DNA from: an uncultured Collinsella sp.
GTDB lineage: Bacteria > Actinomycetota > Coriobacteriia > Coriobacteriales > Coriobacteriaceae
Direction: 5' to 3'
DNA: 64,000 bases
Assembly (NCBI GenBank): GCA_937923795.1
Contig: CALDWI010000037.1
Span: 26,928-90,927, forward strand
Shown: piece by piece, positions 7,102-15,817 of the stretch
Layout: each line of letters opens with the position of its first letter
Position numbering within the stretch: the first letter of the stretch is position 1
The notes under the pieces: model-generated
What the model was told of the DNA's origin: nothing
The model's input: only the letters and a program-made list of their open reading frames with translations
The model's database searches: none
Position numbers and translations under genes: made by a program

Positions 7102-9783
7102 CTAGTCTTCGAGCAGGTCCTCGATAAAGCCGACACGGTAGTTTTTGAAGATGACCTCGCCGCCGTCTTGCGTGGCGTCCAGGTCGACATCGCCCATGAT
7201 GCCAAAGTCGTGGTCGCCATCCTCGTCGGCAAAGATCTGGTGCACGTGCCATACGTGCGCGGTCTTCTCGTCGGACTCGTCAATGGAAAACATCGCGGCG
7301 CTGCGGGCATCTCCGTCGGTGAGGATTTCCTCGTGCTGCTCGTGGTAAGCGTCGAGTGTTTTTTGCCAGCGGATCTCGCTCATGCCCCAGTCGTCGTCGA
7401 GCTCGCCCAGGTCGCGAACGTGCTCGCGGGCGGCAAGGGTCACGCGGCGGAAGAGCGCGTTGCGCACCAATAGCGTGCAGCCGCGACGGTCCGCCACGAC
7501 CTCGTCGATGCCCTGCGGCGGCGCAGCATCGAGGGCTGCCGGGTTGCCGGCGTTCTCCCACTCATCCACCAGGCTCGAGTCCACCGAGCGCACCACAAAG
7601 CCCAGCCACGAGATAATGTCGCGCAGGCGCTCGTCGCGCTTCTCGATGGGCACGGTGCGGTCGAGTGAACGGTAGGCCTCTGCTAGGTAGCGCAGCAAAA
7701 TGCCCTCGGAGCGGGCGATGCCGAGCTTTTGGATATAGCCCTTAAAGTCGCTCGCGCTCTCCAGCATGTCGCGCAGGACGCTCTTGGGCGAGAGCTGGTA
7801 GTCGTTGGCCCAAGGTACTTCTTGGCAGTACTTGTCGAAGGCGGCATCGAGCAAGTCCTCGAGCGGCTTTTCGTAGGTGACGTCCTGAATGCGCTCCAGA
7901 CGTTCCTCGTACTCTATGCCGTCGGCCTTCATTTCGGCCATCGCGCGGTCGCGCGCGGCGCGCTCCTGTGCGCGCAGCACCTGCTTGGGATCCTCGAGCG
8001 TTGCCTCGACCATCGAGATCAGATCCATGGTATAGGTCTCGCTCTCGGGGTCGAGCAGCTCCAACGCGGCAAGCAAGAACGGCGAGAGCGGCTGATCGAG
8101 TGCGAAGTCCTCGGGCAGATCGACCGTCAGCGCGTAGTCGATGTCCGGCGCGGCGTCAGCCGGAGCGTCGGGCGCGGGCGGCACCTCGGTGCGAACGACG
8201 ACGCCGGAATCGATGAGTGTGGCGAAGATTTCGTCGGCGCGAACCTCGAGCTTGGCCTTTTCCTCGGGAGTCTGCAGGCTCGTTTCGATGAGGTCGTGTA
8301 CGCGGGCTCGGGCATCGCCGCCCTGCTCGACCACGCTAATCACCATGGAGTGTGTGATGCGAAGGCGCGGCTTGAGCGTCTCGGGCTGCGTCTCGATCAG
8401 GCGCTCAAAGGTCTGCTTGTTCCAGGTGACAAAGCCCTCGGGGGCCTTTTTCTTTTTAATCTTGCGGAGCTTCTTGGGGTCGTCGCCCGCCTTGGCCATG
8501 AGCTTAGCGTTCTCGATCTCGTGCTCCGGGGCCTCGGCGATGACCATGCCCTCGGTATCGAAGCCCGAACGGCCGGCGCGACCAGCGATCTGATGGAACT
8601 CACGGGCGCGCAGGCGACGCATCTTGTAGCCGTCGAACTTGGTGAGCGCGGTGAGCACCACGGTGTGGATGGGCACGTTGATGCCGACGCCGAGCGTATC
8701 GGTACCGCAGATGACGGGCAGCAGGCCCTGCTGCGCCAAACGCTCGACCAGCAGACGATAACGCGGCAGCATACCGGCGTGGTGCACGCCGACGCCGCAG
8801 CCAAGCAAACGCTTGAGGATCTTGCCGAAGGCCGTCGAGAAGCTCGTGCCCTTGGCCGCCTCCTTGATGGCCTCGCGCTGCTCCTTGCTGGCAATGCCAA
8901 AGTTGGCGAGCGACTGTGCCGTCGCAAGGGCGGCATCCTGGCTAAAGTGCACGATATAGAGCGGGGCCTCTCCGCCGCGCATCGCGAGCTCGACGGTGCC
9001 CTCGAGGGAGGTCGTCACGTAGTCGTAGCTCAGCGGCACGGGGCGTGGGGCATCGACGACCAAGTCGCAGGTAGCGCCGGTGTGTTCCTCGAGTGAGGCG
9101 GCGATGGCAGTGACATCGCCGAGCGTGGCGCTCATGAGCATGAATTGCGTGTGAGGCAGGGTGAGCAGTGGCACCTGCCAGGCCCAGCCGCGGTCGGGGT
9201 CGGCAAAATAGTGGAACTCGTCCATGGCGACGCAGCCCACGTCGGCGCCCTCGCCCTCGCGCAGTGCATCGTTGGCAAGGATTTCTGCCGTGCAGCAGAT
9301 GACGGGCGCCTTGGTGTTGATATGCGTGTCGCCGGTGATCATGCCGACGTTATCGCGGCCGAGCACCTGCACAAGGTCGAAAAACTTTTCGCTGACCAGA
9401 GCCTTGATGGGGGCCGTGTAATAACAGCGCTTGCCCTGTGCCATGCCCATAAAGAGCATGCCTAGCGCGACAAGCGACTTGCCCGATCCGGTCGGTGTTC
9501 CCAAAATGACATGGTCACCGGCGGCTAGATCCATGAGGGCCTCTTCCTGGTGGTCCCACAGCTCAATACCGCGGTCGCTTGTCCATTCAAAGAAGCGTTC
9601 GAAGGCCTGATCGGGCGTGAGCCATGGTTCGGGCTCGCTACCATCCTCGGGCTCCCACCAGGTGGGGGAGAGCGCGCCGAGCGAGCCGAATTCGGCTTCG
9701 GTTCCCGTGCCGCCCGAGAACGAGCTGGCGGCGCCGGCGCCAGAAACGGTGCTGGCGGAAGTATCTGTCGTGGTCTGTGCCAT
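7102..9783 (-). CDS. Ski2-like DEAD/DEAH helicase with DUF3516 C-terminus
   Basis: An 893-residue superfamily 2 helicase. A Ser/Thr/Gly-rich tail (1-35) precedes the helicase core: Walker A GTPTGSGKS (95-103), motif Ia APIKALV, motif II DEFH (188-191), motif III SATLGD, GTDTLGVGIN and motif VI QIAGRAGRSGFD. The second half is the actinobacterial DUF3516 region. The closest functional relatives are Ski2/Mtr4-type RNA helicases, so RNA unwinding for decay or maturation is likely; direct evidence for this subgroup is lacking. The start at 9783 is preceded by a GAGAGAAAG purine run. A frame extension to 9942 crosses a repeat element and is unlikely. It is transcribed alone. Confidence 0.92.
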   Translation of the reverse strand: MAQTTTDTSASTVSGAGAASSFSGGTGTEAEFGSLGALSPTWWEPEDGSEPEPWLTPDQAFERFFEWTSDRGIELWDHQEEALMDLAAGDHVILGTPTGSGKSLVALGMLFMGMAQGKRCYYTAPIKALVSEKFFDLVQVLGRDNVGMITGDTHINTKAPVICCTAEILANDALREGEGADVGCVAMDEFHYFADPDRGWAWQVPLLTLPHTQFMLMSATLGDVTAIAASLEEHTGATCDLVVDAPRPVPLSYDYVTTSLEGTVELAMRGGEAPLYIVHFSQDAALATAQSLANFGIASKEQREAIKEAAKGTSFSTAFGKILKRLLGCGVGVHHAGMLPRYRLLVERLAQQGLLPVICGTDTLGVGINVPIHTVVLTALTKFDGYKMRRLRAREFHQIAGRAGRSGFDTEGMVIAEAPEHEIENAKLMAKAGDDPKKLRKIKKKKAPEGFVTWNKQTFERLIETQPETLKPRLRITHSMVISVVEQGGDARARVHDLIETSLQTPEEKAKLEVRADEIFATLIDSGVVVRTEVPPAPDAPADAAPDIDYALTVDLPEDFALDQPLSPFLLAALELLDPESETYTMDLISMVEATLEDPKQVLRAQERAARDRAMAEMKADGIEYEERLERIQDVTYEKPLEDLLDAAFDKYCQEVPWANDYQLSPKSVLRDMLESASDFKGYIQKLGIARSEGILLRYLAEAYRSLDRTVPIEKRDERLRDIISWLGFVVRSVDSSLVDEWENAGNPAALDAAPPQGIDEVVADRRGCTLLVRNALFRRVTLAAREHVRDLGELDDDWGMSEIRWQKTLDAYHEQHEEILTDGDARSAAMFSIDESDEKTAHVWHVHQIFADEDGDHDFGIMGDVDLDATQDGGEVIFKNYRVGFIEDLLED

Positions 9784-9905
9784 GTGGTTGCTTTCTCTCG
9801 CCGTTTGTCCGCCAACTATTATGGCGTAGCAGCGGCGCGGGGTGCCAGCGCGCGAGAAAATGCAGGAAATGGGCGTTCTGCCCAGCCGTTTGGTGCAGTT
9901 GCCAG

Positions 9906-10028
9906 CTAAGTGAGTAGACTTTTTGCAATATCGCGAGCACATGGCTTTTGCGCAAGAGCTCTACCTGCGGTTTTAGTTTTCGTTATGCGGGTTGTGCTTG
10001 GCTATTGCAAAAAAGTCTACTCACTTAG
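9906..10028. repeat. Near-perfect 25/26-base inverted repeat around a 72-base spacer
   Basis: The arm at 9906-9930 begins CTAAGTGAGTAGAC and continues TTTTTGCAATA. The arm at 10003-10028 is its reverse complement with a single extra A in the A-run. The spacer (9931-10002) carries no gene. It lies between the helicase promoter region and the 3' end of trmB. It could be a miniature mobile element, a bidirectional regulatory site or a structured RNA. No target-site duplication is obvious. Confidence 0.75.
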
Positions 10029-10093
10029 GTTTGAGGGTCGTTCGCTGACGCCTATTTTCACTTGTTTGCCGACGCCGCGACCATCAGAAGCCC

Positions 10094-10933
10094 CTAGGAC
10101 TCCTGCGGCAGGCGCTTCTTGCCTTTGCGGGCGCGGTTTCTAAAGTTCTCGACGGCCTCTTCCATGCCCAGAGGTACATAGGTGAGCGCATCGAGGTTTT
10201 CGGGCAGGTAGCAGGCAAGGCTTTGCTCCTGCGCGCGGCCCGCCGCGAGCTGTTCATCGCTGGGCTGCGCTCCAGGTGTGGCGCGAATGCCATAGACGGC
10301 GGCACCCATCTCGCGCGTGCGGCGCTCGTACTCGGTCTCGGGATGCTCGGGATGGTCGCGGCGTACGTCGTCACTTACCCAAAGCGTGTCGTAGCCGGCC
10401 GCGGCAAACTGTCCCAGGGCGTAATCGCGCAATGGTTTGCTGTCGGTGCGCAGCGTGACGGTGGCGTTGGCTGCAAAGAGCGGGCGGTAGAGCATCAAAT
10501 GGTCGACATGGACGAGTCGTTTTTTGGCGTACTTGGCCTTGGGCTGCGGCGTGGGAAAGTTGATGGTGATGGCATCGAGCTCGCCTGCGGCAAATAGCTG
10601 TGGCAGCGATGCGGCGCCTCGGGGCAGGACGAGTGCGTTGGATAGCTCCTGCTCGCAGATTTTCTGCGCGGCATAGGCAATGCAGATGGGCTCCTGGTCC
10701 ATGCCGATAAAGAGGGTGTTTGGCTCGTGGCCCGCGCGTTCTACAAGGTACGTTCCCTTGCCACAGCCAAGATCCAGGTGAAGGTGCTCGAAGGGCTTGC
10801 TGCCTGCGGGCGCACAGGCCTTGCGCCAATCTCCGGCATAAGCCTCGGGGTTTGTCTCAATCGCATCGGCGTAGCGTTCCAGGCGCTCCTCGAGCACAAA
10901 GTTCTTAGGCGTGCGAACGTGGACGGCTCCCAT
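10094..10933 (-). CDS. trmB: tRNA (guanine-N7)-methyltransferase TrmB
   Basis: A 279-residue class I SAM methyltransferase. The SAM motif LDLGCGKGTYLVERA is followed by the acidic loop GMDQE and by TINFPTPQPKAKYAKKRLVH, the TrmB block in which catalytic and tRNA contacts lie (usually FPDPWPKxRHxKRR). The C-terminus has TEYERR. The P-T-P-Q-P variation from the common PDPWPK is unusual but keeps the charged K-KKR run. TrmB makes m7G46 in the variable loop of tRNAs. AAGGAG stands six bases before ATG 10933. The gene ends near 10094 without an obvious U-tract hairpin. Confidence 0.88.
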   Translation of the reverse strand: MGAVHVRTPKNFVLEERLERYADAIETNPEAYAGDWRKACAPAGSKPFEHLHLDLGCGKGTYLVERAGHEPNTLFIGMDQEPICIAYAAQKICEQELSNALVLPRGAASLPQLFAAGELDAITINFPTPQPKAKYAKKRLVHVDHLMLYRPLFAANATVTLRTDSKPLRDYALGQFAAAGYDTLWVSDDVRRDHPEHPETEYERRTREMGAAVYGIRATPGAQPSDEQLAAGRAQEQSLACYLPENLDALTYVPLGMEEAVENFRNRARKGKKRLPQES

Positions 10934-10989
10934 GAGGCTCCTTGGTCATAAGTATGGAACGCATAGCTGCACGTTCCGTCAATGGATTG

Positions 10990-11015
10990 AAAAAGGGCGG
11001 GCATAGTTTGCCCGG
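10990..11015 (-). terminator. Terminator of the Trm9-like methyltransferase gene
   Basis: CGGGC (10998-11002) pairs with GCCCG (11010-11014). On the minus strand the hairpin is followed by CCC and five T (10994-10990). It separates the methyltransferase from trmB. Confidence 0.75.
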
Positions 11016-11051
11016 AAGATGCGGTGCGGCTCGGCGGCGAGTCGTCGATGC

Positions 11052-11924
11052 CTACAGGCGCTTGAGAATCACATAGCGGTTGAGCTCGCCGCTACGACCG
11101 TCGGCATGGAAGCGCTCAAGCTCACGCACGGGGACCTCGCCGCTCTTGTAGAACGTACGGACGCCGCGCACCAGGTCGGTGATCTGCTGATCGTCAAAGT
11201 GATGGCAATAGCGGTAGGCGTGGCGGTCGTTTTGCCAGCCAATGAGGTGGTCGCCGGCTTCAAACTGGGCGGAATCGTAACCCTCAAACGGCGGGGTGAG
11301 CTCGGCGCGGGCTTCGGCGCGAACAGCCTTGCGCGCCATGCGCTCGTCGTTCATAAACTCCCAAAAGCTGATGGCGATGATGCCGCCCGGGCGCGTCTGG
11401 CGCACCAGAGCGTCGAGCACGCGTACACGGTACTCGCACGACGGCACATGGTGCATAAAGCCAAAGCAGACCGAGATGTCGGCGAGCGGGGCGTCGAAAA
11501 GCACGTCGGGCGTCTCGGCGGGGTTGAGCTTCATAAGGGCGTCGAGCACGTCGAGTTCCTGGAAGTGCAGGTTGGGAATGCGCAGCGCGTGGCCATGTGC
11601 ATCGATGGCCAGGTCTTGGCACGAGTCGACACCATAGAACTCAAACGGGCAGCTGGCATCTGCCGAGGGGTTTGCGCCATCGACGCCCTTGGCGGCAAGT
11701 GCGCCGCCGGCGGCAAAGTTCTCGAATCGCATATTTCCACAGGCAAGATCGAAGACGCGGACGGGATGCTCGATCGTGGCGACGTCGAGCTGTTCGAGCG
11801 CGATATCCATGGTGCGTACCCAGCCGGGCCACGGGGCCTGGCGCGTATCGGAAAAGGAAGCGGAGTGCTCGCGATAGAACGTGTTGTTGAGCTGGATGAG
11901 CGATGAGGCGAAATCGCGGTTCAC
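11052..11924 (-). CDS. Trm9/ALKBH8-like SAM methyltransferase, candidate tRNA wobble-uridine methylase
   Basis: A 290-residue class I methyltransferase. Residues 24-35 (FSDTRQAPWPGW) match the FSxTRxxPWP block that begins Trm9/ALKBH8 methyltransferases. The SAM motif VFDLACGNMRF (57-67) and an acidic strand (FYGVDSC) follow. The end has YRYCHHFDDQQITDLV and NRYVIL. In eukaryotes this family methylates cm5U34 in tRNA to mcm5U, and elp3, which makes cm5U, lies 2 kb away. A GTG start at 11924 is preferred because GGAGGG lies 11 bases upstream; the ATG at 11972 has no ribosome site. The family link is by motif only, so a different methyl acceptor remains possible. Confidence 0.75.
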   Translation of the reverse strand: MNRDFASSLIQLNNTFYREHSASFSDTRQAPWPGWVRTMDIALEQLDVATIEHPVRVFDLACGNMRFENFAAGGALAAKGVDGANPSADASCPFEFYGVDSCQDLAIDAHGHALRIPNLHFQELDVLDALMKLNPAETPDVLFDAPLADISVCFGFMHHVPSCEYRVRVLDALVRQTRPGGIIAISFWEFMNDERMARKAVRAEARAELTPPFEGYDSAQFEAGDHLIGWQNDRHAYRYCHHFDDQQITDLVRGVRTFYKSGEVPVRELERFHADGRSGELNRYVILKRL

Positions 11925-12191
11925 GGCGCGGAACTCCCTCCGTTGGCGGTGCGGAATAAACAGTACGACCATACTACCGTTAACGCCGCAACGGGGACAA
12001 CCAAGCTACGGGTCATTGCTTTGTTTGGACACATTTCCGCAGCTCATATGCGCCCGCAACCGCCGGTTGTCAAAAATCTCACTAGAATAGGTGGCATGCT
12101 TTTGGCGGTGGCGGATAGATTTTTAACTGTGCAAGGCGCCTTAAGAACAAAAGCGGTCCGGCGGTACGGCTGGCATCACATAGGAGGAACC

Positions 12192-12914
12192 ATGAATGTA
12201 GAAACTGCGCAGCGGCTCGCCGACCTTCGCCGCAGCAAAGGCTTTAGTCAAGAAGGGCTGGCACGAAAGCTGGGACTGTCGCGCCAGGCGGTCAGTAAAT
12301 GGGAGCGCGCGGAGAGCTCGCCCGATACCGAGAACCTGATCTCGCTCGCCAAGCTCTATGGCGTGAGCTTGGACGAGCTGCTCAATCCGAGCGATGAGAT
12401 CGAGGACGATATCGAGTTTGAGAACGAGGACCGCGCTCGTCAGCGCGAGGCCGAGGCAGCAGAGCGTGCTCGCACCCATGAGGCGGCGGCGCGCGCTACC
12501 GAGGCGGCAACACAGGCGAGTGACGCCGCCGCCAAGGCGGCGCAAGCGGCAAGCTGGAGTGCGCAGGCCGCCAATGCCGCTACGGCGCAGGCGACGAGTG
12601 GCAGCGCAGTTGGCTCGACTCCGGTGAAGGGCCCGTTCCAGTCGTTCCCGTATTGGGCCGTGTGCTGGCTGCTGTTCTTTTTGCTGATGTTCCTGTTTGG
12701 TGCCGGCCCCTTTGCCGCACTGATCTTCTTTACGATTCCCATCTATCACTGGGTGGCGCGTGCGCTCGATGGCGATTGGGCGCGCGGGGATATTCAGGTT
12801 GGTTCGGCGTCGGTGGCGGTCAAGGCCCAGGGGAAGGATACTTCTGCGGAATCTGATGCTGACGTGGCTACCGCGACTACCGCTGAGCCGATTGCCAAAG
12901 AGAGTGATGAATGA
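12192..12914 (+). CDS. XRE-family regulator with membrane domain
   Basis: A 240-residue protein. Residues 5-65 form a Cro/CI helix-turn-helix (LADLRRSKGFSQEGLARKLGLSRQAVSKWERAESSPDTENL). A charged, Ala-rich linker (75-140) leads to a hydrophobic region of two likely membrane spans (about 152-190: YWAVCWLLFFLLMFLFGAGPFAALIFFTIPIYHW) and an acidic tail. This is a membrane-tethered regulator. AGGAGG lies four bases before ATG 12192. It overlaps the next gene by four bases, so it probably controls or senses through its DUF4097 partner. Its likely DNA target is the promoter of this pair; no operator was identified. Confidence 0.88.
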   Translation: MNVETAQRLADLRRSKGFSQEGLARKLGLSRQAVSKWERAESSPDTENLISLAKLYGVSLDELLNPSDEIEDDIEFENEDRARQREAEAAERARTHEAAARATEAATQASDAAAKAAQAASWSAQAANAATAQATSGSAVGSTPVKGPFQSFPYWAVCWLLFFLLMFLFGAGPFAALIFFTIPIYHWVARALDGDWARGDIQVGSASVAVKAQGKDTSAESDADVATATTAEPIAKESDE

Positions 12915-13810
12915 TGAAGCTTTCGCATGAATCCAAGGTACGCTTGGGCGTTGGCATCGGAGCGTTTGTGCTCATCATCGGGCTTGTCTTTGGCATTTCG
13001 CGGACTTTGATTCATTTTGATGGCCCGTGGGATCTCGACGATGTTGTATCCGGCTTCTCTGGTATGGACGATGCGGTTGACGAGGACGATCTTTTGGATG
13101 GCGGTAACTATTCCGCTCGGCCTCAACAGCTTTCGAGCGAAACGTTTGATGCCGACGCGTTCACATCGCTTGATTTGGACGTGACGTCGGGCTCGGTCGA
13201 GGTCAAACACGTCTCCGGCGGGCCAGTGCGCGTAATTGAAAGCGGTCGCGTGGCAACGGGGACCGTTGCCTTCGATGCGGCAACCCAGAACCTGGCCGAA
13301 ATCAAGGGTTCTACGCTCAAGATTCGCCAGTTCGATTGCGATGACGAGCGCGCCATTGACCGCACGGTTACCGTCGAACTGCCGCGCGATGTTGCCGATA
13401 ACATGGTGGGCATCACAGCGAATGTAGGATCGGGTGATCTGACGGTCGCGGGCATTGCGTGTCATGACCTCAACCTGACTTTGGACTCGGGAGACGTTGA
13501 GTTTACGGGCAGCGTGACTGATGCGCTCAGCGCCGAGGTCGGTTCGGGCGATGTGACGTTCGAGCTTTACCAGGCCCCCGCGAAGTCGATGGACGTGAGC
13601 GTGGGCTCGGGCGATGTGGAGATGACGGTTCCGAACTCTACGGGCTTTAAGGCGAGCCTCACCTTGGGCAGTGGCGACTTCGAGAGCGATTTCCTTCCGC
13701 TTGGGTACGACGGCGATACCATTTTGAATCTTGAATTCGATAACGGGGATAAGTCTGCTGTGTATAGTTTTGAAGTCGATTCGGGCGACATGTCGTTTGA
13801 TTCGGAGTAG
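12911..13810 (+). CDS. DUF4097 beta-helix envelope protein
   Basis: A 299-residue protein with one N-terminal membrane segment (about 10-32, VGIGAFVLIIGLVFGI), an acidic linker, then a DUF4097 putative adhesin domain. The domain is built from regular turns carrying repeated GSGDV or DSGDV steps (NVGSGDLTV, TLDSGDVEF, EVGSGDVTF, SVGSGDVEM, TLGSGDFES, EVDSGDMSF), typical of a right-handed beta-helix. ATG at 12911 or 12914 overlaps the end of the XRE gene (ATGATGA), giving translational coupling. DUF4097 proteins often sit with transcription regulators of envelope stress. Function is otherwise unknown. Confidence 0.85.
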   Translation: MMKLSHESKVRLGVGIGAFVLIIGLVFGISRTLIHFDGPWDLDDVVSGFSGMDDAVDEDDLLDGGNYSARPQQLSSETFDADAFTSLDLDVTSGSVEVKHVSGGPVRVIESGRVATGTVAFDAATQNLAEIKGSTLKIRQFDCDDERAIDRTVTVELPRDVADNMVGITANVGSGDLTVAGIACHDLNLTLDSGDVEFTGSVTDALSAEVGSGDVTFELYQAPAKSMDVSVGSGDVEMTVPNSTGFKASLTLGSGDFESDFLPLGYDGDTILNLEFDNGDKSAVYSFEVDSGDMSFDSE

Positions 13811-13859
13811 TGAGGCAGACAAAAGCCTAGGCGAAGATATAGACGCGCTGTTTGATGAA

Positions 13860-13897
13860 GGCGCCGAAGCCGAGATCGGCTCCGGCGCCTTTGCCTT
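13860..13897 (+). terminator. Weak terminator-like hairpin before elp3
   Basis: GGCGCCG (13860-13866) and an inner GAGCC-like stem pair with CGGCGCC (13883-13889), then TTTGCCTTT. The interrupted T-run suggests a leaky terminator between the DUF4097 gene and elp3. Confidence 0.55.
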
Positions 13898-13909
13898 TAC
13901 AATGGGGGC

Positions 13910-15817
13910 ATGGAACAGATTATCTTGAACATACTCGAGGCTCTGCGTCGCGGCGAGACCGTGGACGACAAGGCGCTCGTCAAACTGATACATGCCGAGG
14001 CGCGTCGTGAGGGTGCCGACAAGCGCGATCTGGCCAAGCGCCGTCTACTGCCGTTTTACCAGCGGGTGAAGCGCGAGGAGCCGGCTCGTTGGACGGCATG
14101 GAATGTCGACGCCGAACTAGAGCGTCAACTGCTGCAGGTGCTGCGCATGAAGCCTCGCCGCACGGCTTCGGGCGTGGCGACCATTACCGTCATCACCAAG
14201 CCCTGGCCGTGCTCGGGCGATTGCCTGTTTTGTCCTAACGACCTGCGCATGCCCAAAAGCTATCTGCACGCCGAGCCGGCGTGCGCCCGTGCGGAGCAAA
14301 ATTGCTTCGATCCGTATCTGCAGGTGAGCGCTCGTCTGACAGCGCTTTCCCAGATGGGGCATGCGACCGATAAGATTGAGCTCATCGTGCTCGGCGGCAC
14401 CTGGAGCGACTATCCGCAAGGGTATCAGACGTGGTTTATGTCGGAGCTTTTCCGCGCGCTCAATGACGATGCCGTCGCCGGCGTGGCGGCAAACCCCATG
14501 TTGGCGCGTCCGGGCATCAGTCGTGCCGAGGCAGGGCGCCTGCTCGATGACGCTCCCGCCGATGCCCTGCCGCCGGTGGTAACAGAGCGCCGCGAGCGCT
14601 ATCGGGCTGCCGGCATTGCGACAGACGAGGCTGAGCTTGCTGCCGGCGTTGCCGACGAGCAGGGGCGTGTGGATGCTGCCGTGGGCGGCTATAACCGCGC
14701 GGTGCGTCGTCTGTACGGCCCCGGTACGCCGTGGGGCGAGGTTGCCGAGTGGCAGGCGGCAACGATGGAGGAGCTTGAACGTCAGCAGCACATCAACGAG
14801 ACGGCGAAGCATCGCGTGGTGGGGCTCGTGATCGAGACGCGCCCCGATGCCGTAACGCCGCAGGCCCTCACACTCATCCGCCGCCTGGGTTGCACCAAGA
14901 TTCAGATGGGCATCCAGAGCCTCGACCAGCATTTGCTCGATATCAACGAGCGTCGCATTTCGGTGGCTCAGATCGAGCAGGCGTTTTCGCTTGCGCGCCT
15001 GTTTGGCTTTAAGATCCATGCGCATTTTATGCTCAACTTATTGGGCGCCACACCCGAGGGGGACAAGCGCGACTACGAGCGCTTTATGACCGAGGGGGCC
15101 TTTATGCCCGACGAGGTCAAGATCTACCCGTGCGCGCTCATCGAGGGCTCGCGTCTGGTGGGCTGCTATGAGCGCGGCGAGTGGCGCCCCTATACCGAGG
15201 AAGAGCTTCTCGACGTGCTGGCCGACGACATCGTGGTGACGCCGGCGTTCTGCCGCATCAGCCGTATGATTCGCGACTTTAGCTCCGACGACATCATGGT
15301 AGGCAACAAGAAGCCTAACCTGCGTCAGCTCGTTGAGAACCGCTTGGCGGCTCGTGGAGAAGGCGCGACGGTGCGCGAGATTCGCTATCGCGAGATCAGC
15401 ACGGCGGGTGCCGACTTGGATGAGCTGACCCTTGACGAGGAAGTGGCGTACGAGACGCCGGTGACGCACGAGCGCTTTTTGCAGTGGGTAACGCCACAGG
15501 GCAAGATCGCGGGCTTTTTGCGCCTGTCTCTGCCCGATCGTGCTTTTGTTGCCGCGCATGCGGATGAGTTGCCGACGACACCGGACGAGGCGATGATTCG
15601 CGAGGTACACGTGTATGGCATGGCGGCGCGCGTGGGTGATCAAGGCCAGGCGGCTCAGCATCATGGGCTGGGGCGGTCGCTGGTGGAGCGTGCATGCGAG
15701 ATTGCCCGGGATGCGGGCTATACGCGTATCAACGTGATTAGCGCGATCGGTACGCGCGAGTACTATCGCCATTTGGGTTTCTACGACCACGGACTCTATC
15801 TGCAAAAGGAGCTCTAG
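13910..15817 (+). CDS. elp3: Elp3-like tRNA uridine-34 carboxymethyl synthase (radical SAM plus GNAT)
   Basis: A 635-residue Elp3 homologue of full length. It has a basic N-terminal tRNA-binding part, then a radical SAM domain with CSGDCLFC (Cys101, Cys105, Cys108) and the Elp3 block NCFDPYLQ..RLTALSQMGHATDKIELIVLGGTWSDYP. Further on is GLVIETRPDAV, then DDIMVGNKKPNLRQ. A C-terminal GNAT domain (about 505-635) has HHGLGRSLVE and the ending EYYRHLGFYDHGLYLQKEL. Elp3 adds a carboxymethyl group to wobble uridine from acetyl-CoA and SAM. ATG 13910 has only GGGGG next to it, so initiation may be weak. The next gene begins at the base after its stop. Confidence 0.92.
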   Translation: MEQIILNILEALRRGETVDDKALVKLIHAEARREGADKRDLAKRRLLPFYQRVKREEPARWTAWNVDAELERQLLQVLRMKPRRTASGVATITVITKPWPCSGDCLFCPNDLRMPKSYLHAEPACARAEQNCFDPYLQVSARLTALSQMGHATDKIELIVLGGTWSDYPQGYQTWFMSELFRALNDDAVAGVAANPMLARPGISRAEAGRLLDDAPADALPPVVTERRERYRAAGIATDEAELAAGVADEQGRVDAAVGGYNRAVRRLYGPGTPWGEVAEWQAATMEELERQQHINETAKHRVVGLVIETRPDAVTPQALTLIRRLGCTKIQMGIQSLDQHLLDINERRISVAQIEQAFSLARLFGFKIHAHFMLNLLGATPEGDKRDYERFMTEGAFMPDEVKIYPCALIEGSRLVGCYERGEWRPYTEEELLDVLADDIVVTPAFCRISRMIRDFSSDDIMVGNKKPNLRQLVENRLAARGEGATVREIRYREISTAGADLDELTLDEEVAYETPVTHERFLQWVTPQGKIAGFLRLSLPDRAFVAAHADELPTTPDEAMIREVHVYGMAARVGDQGQAAQHHGLGRSLVERACEIARDAGYTRINVISAIGTREYYRHLGFYDHGLYLQKEL

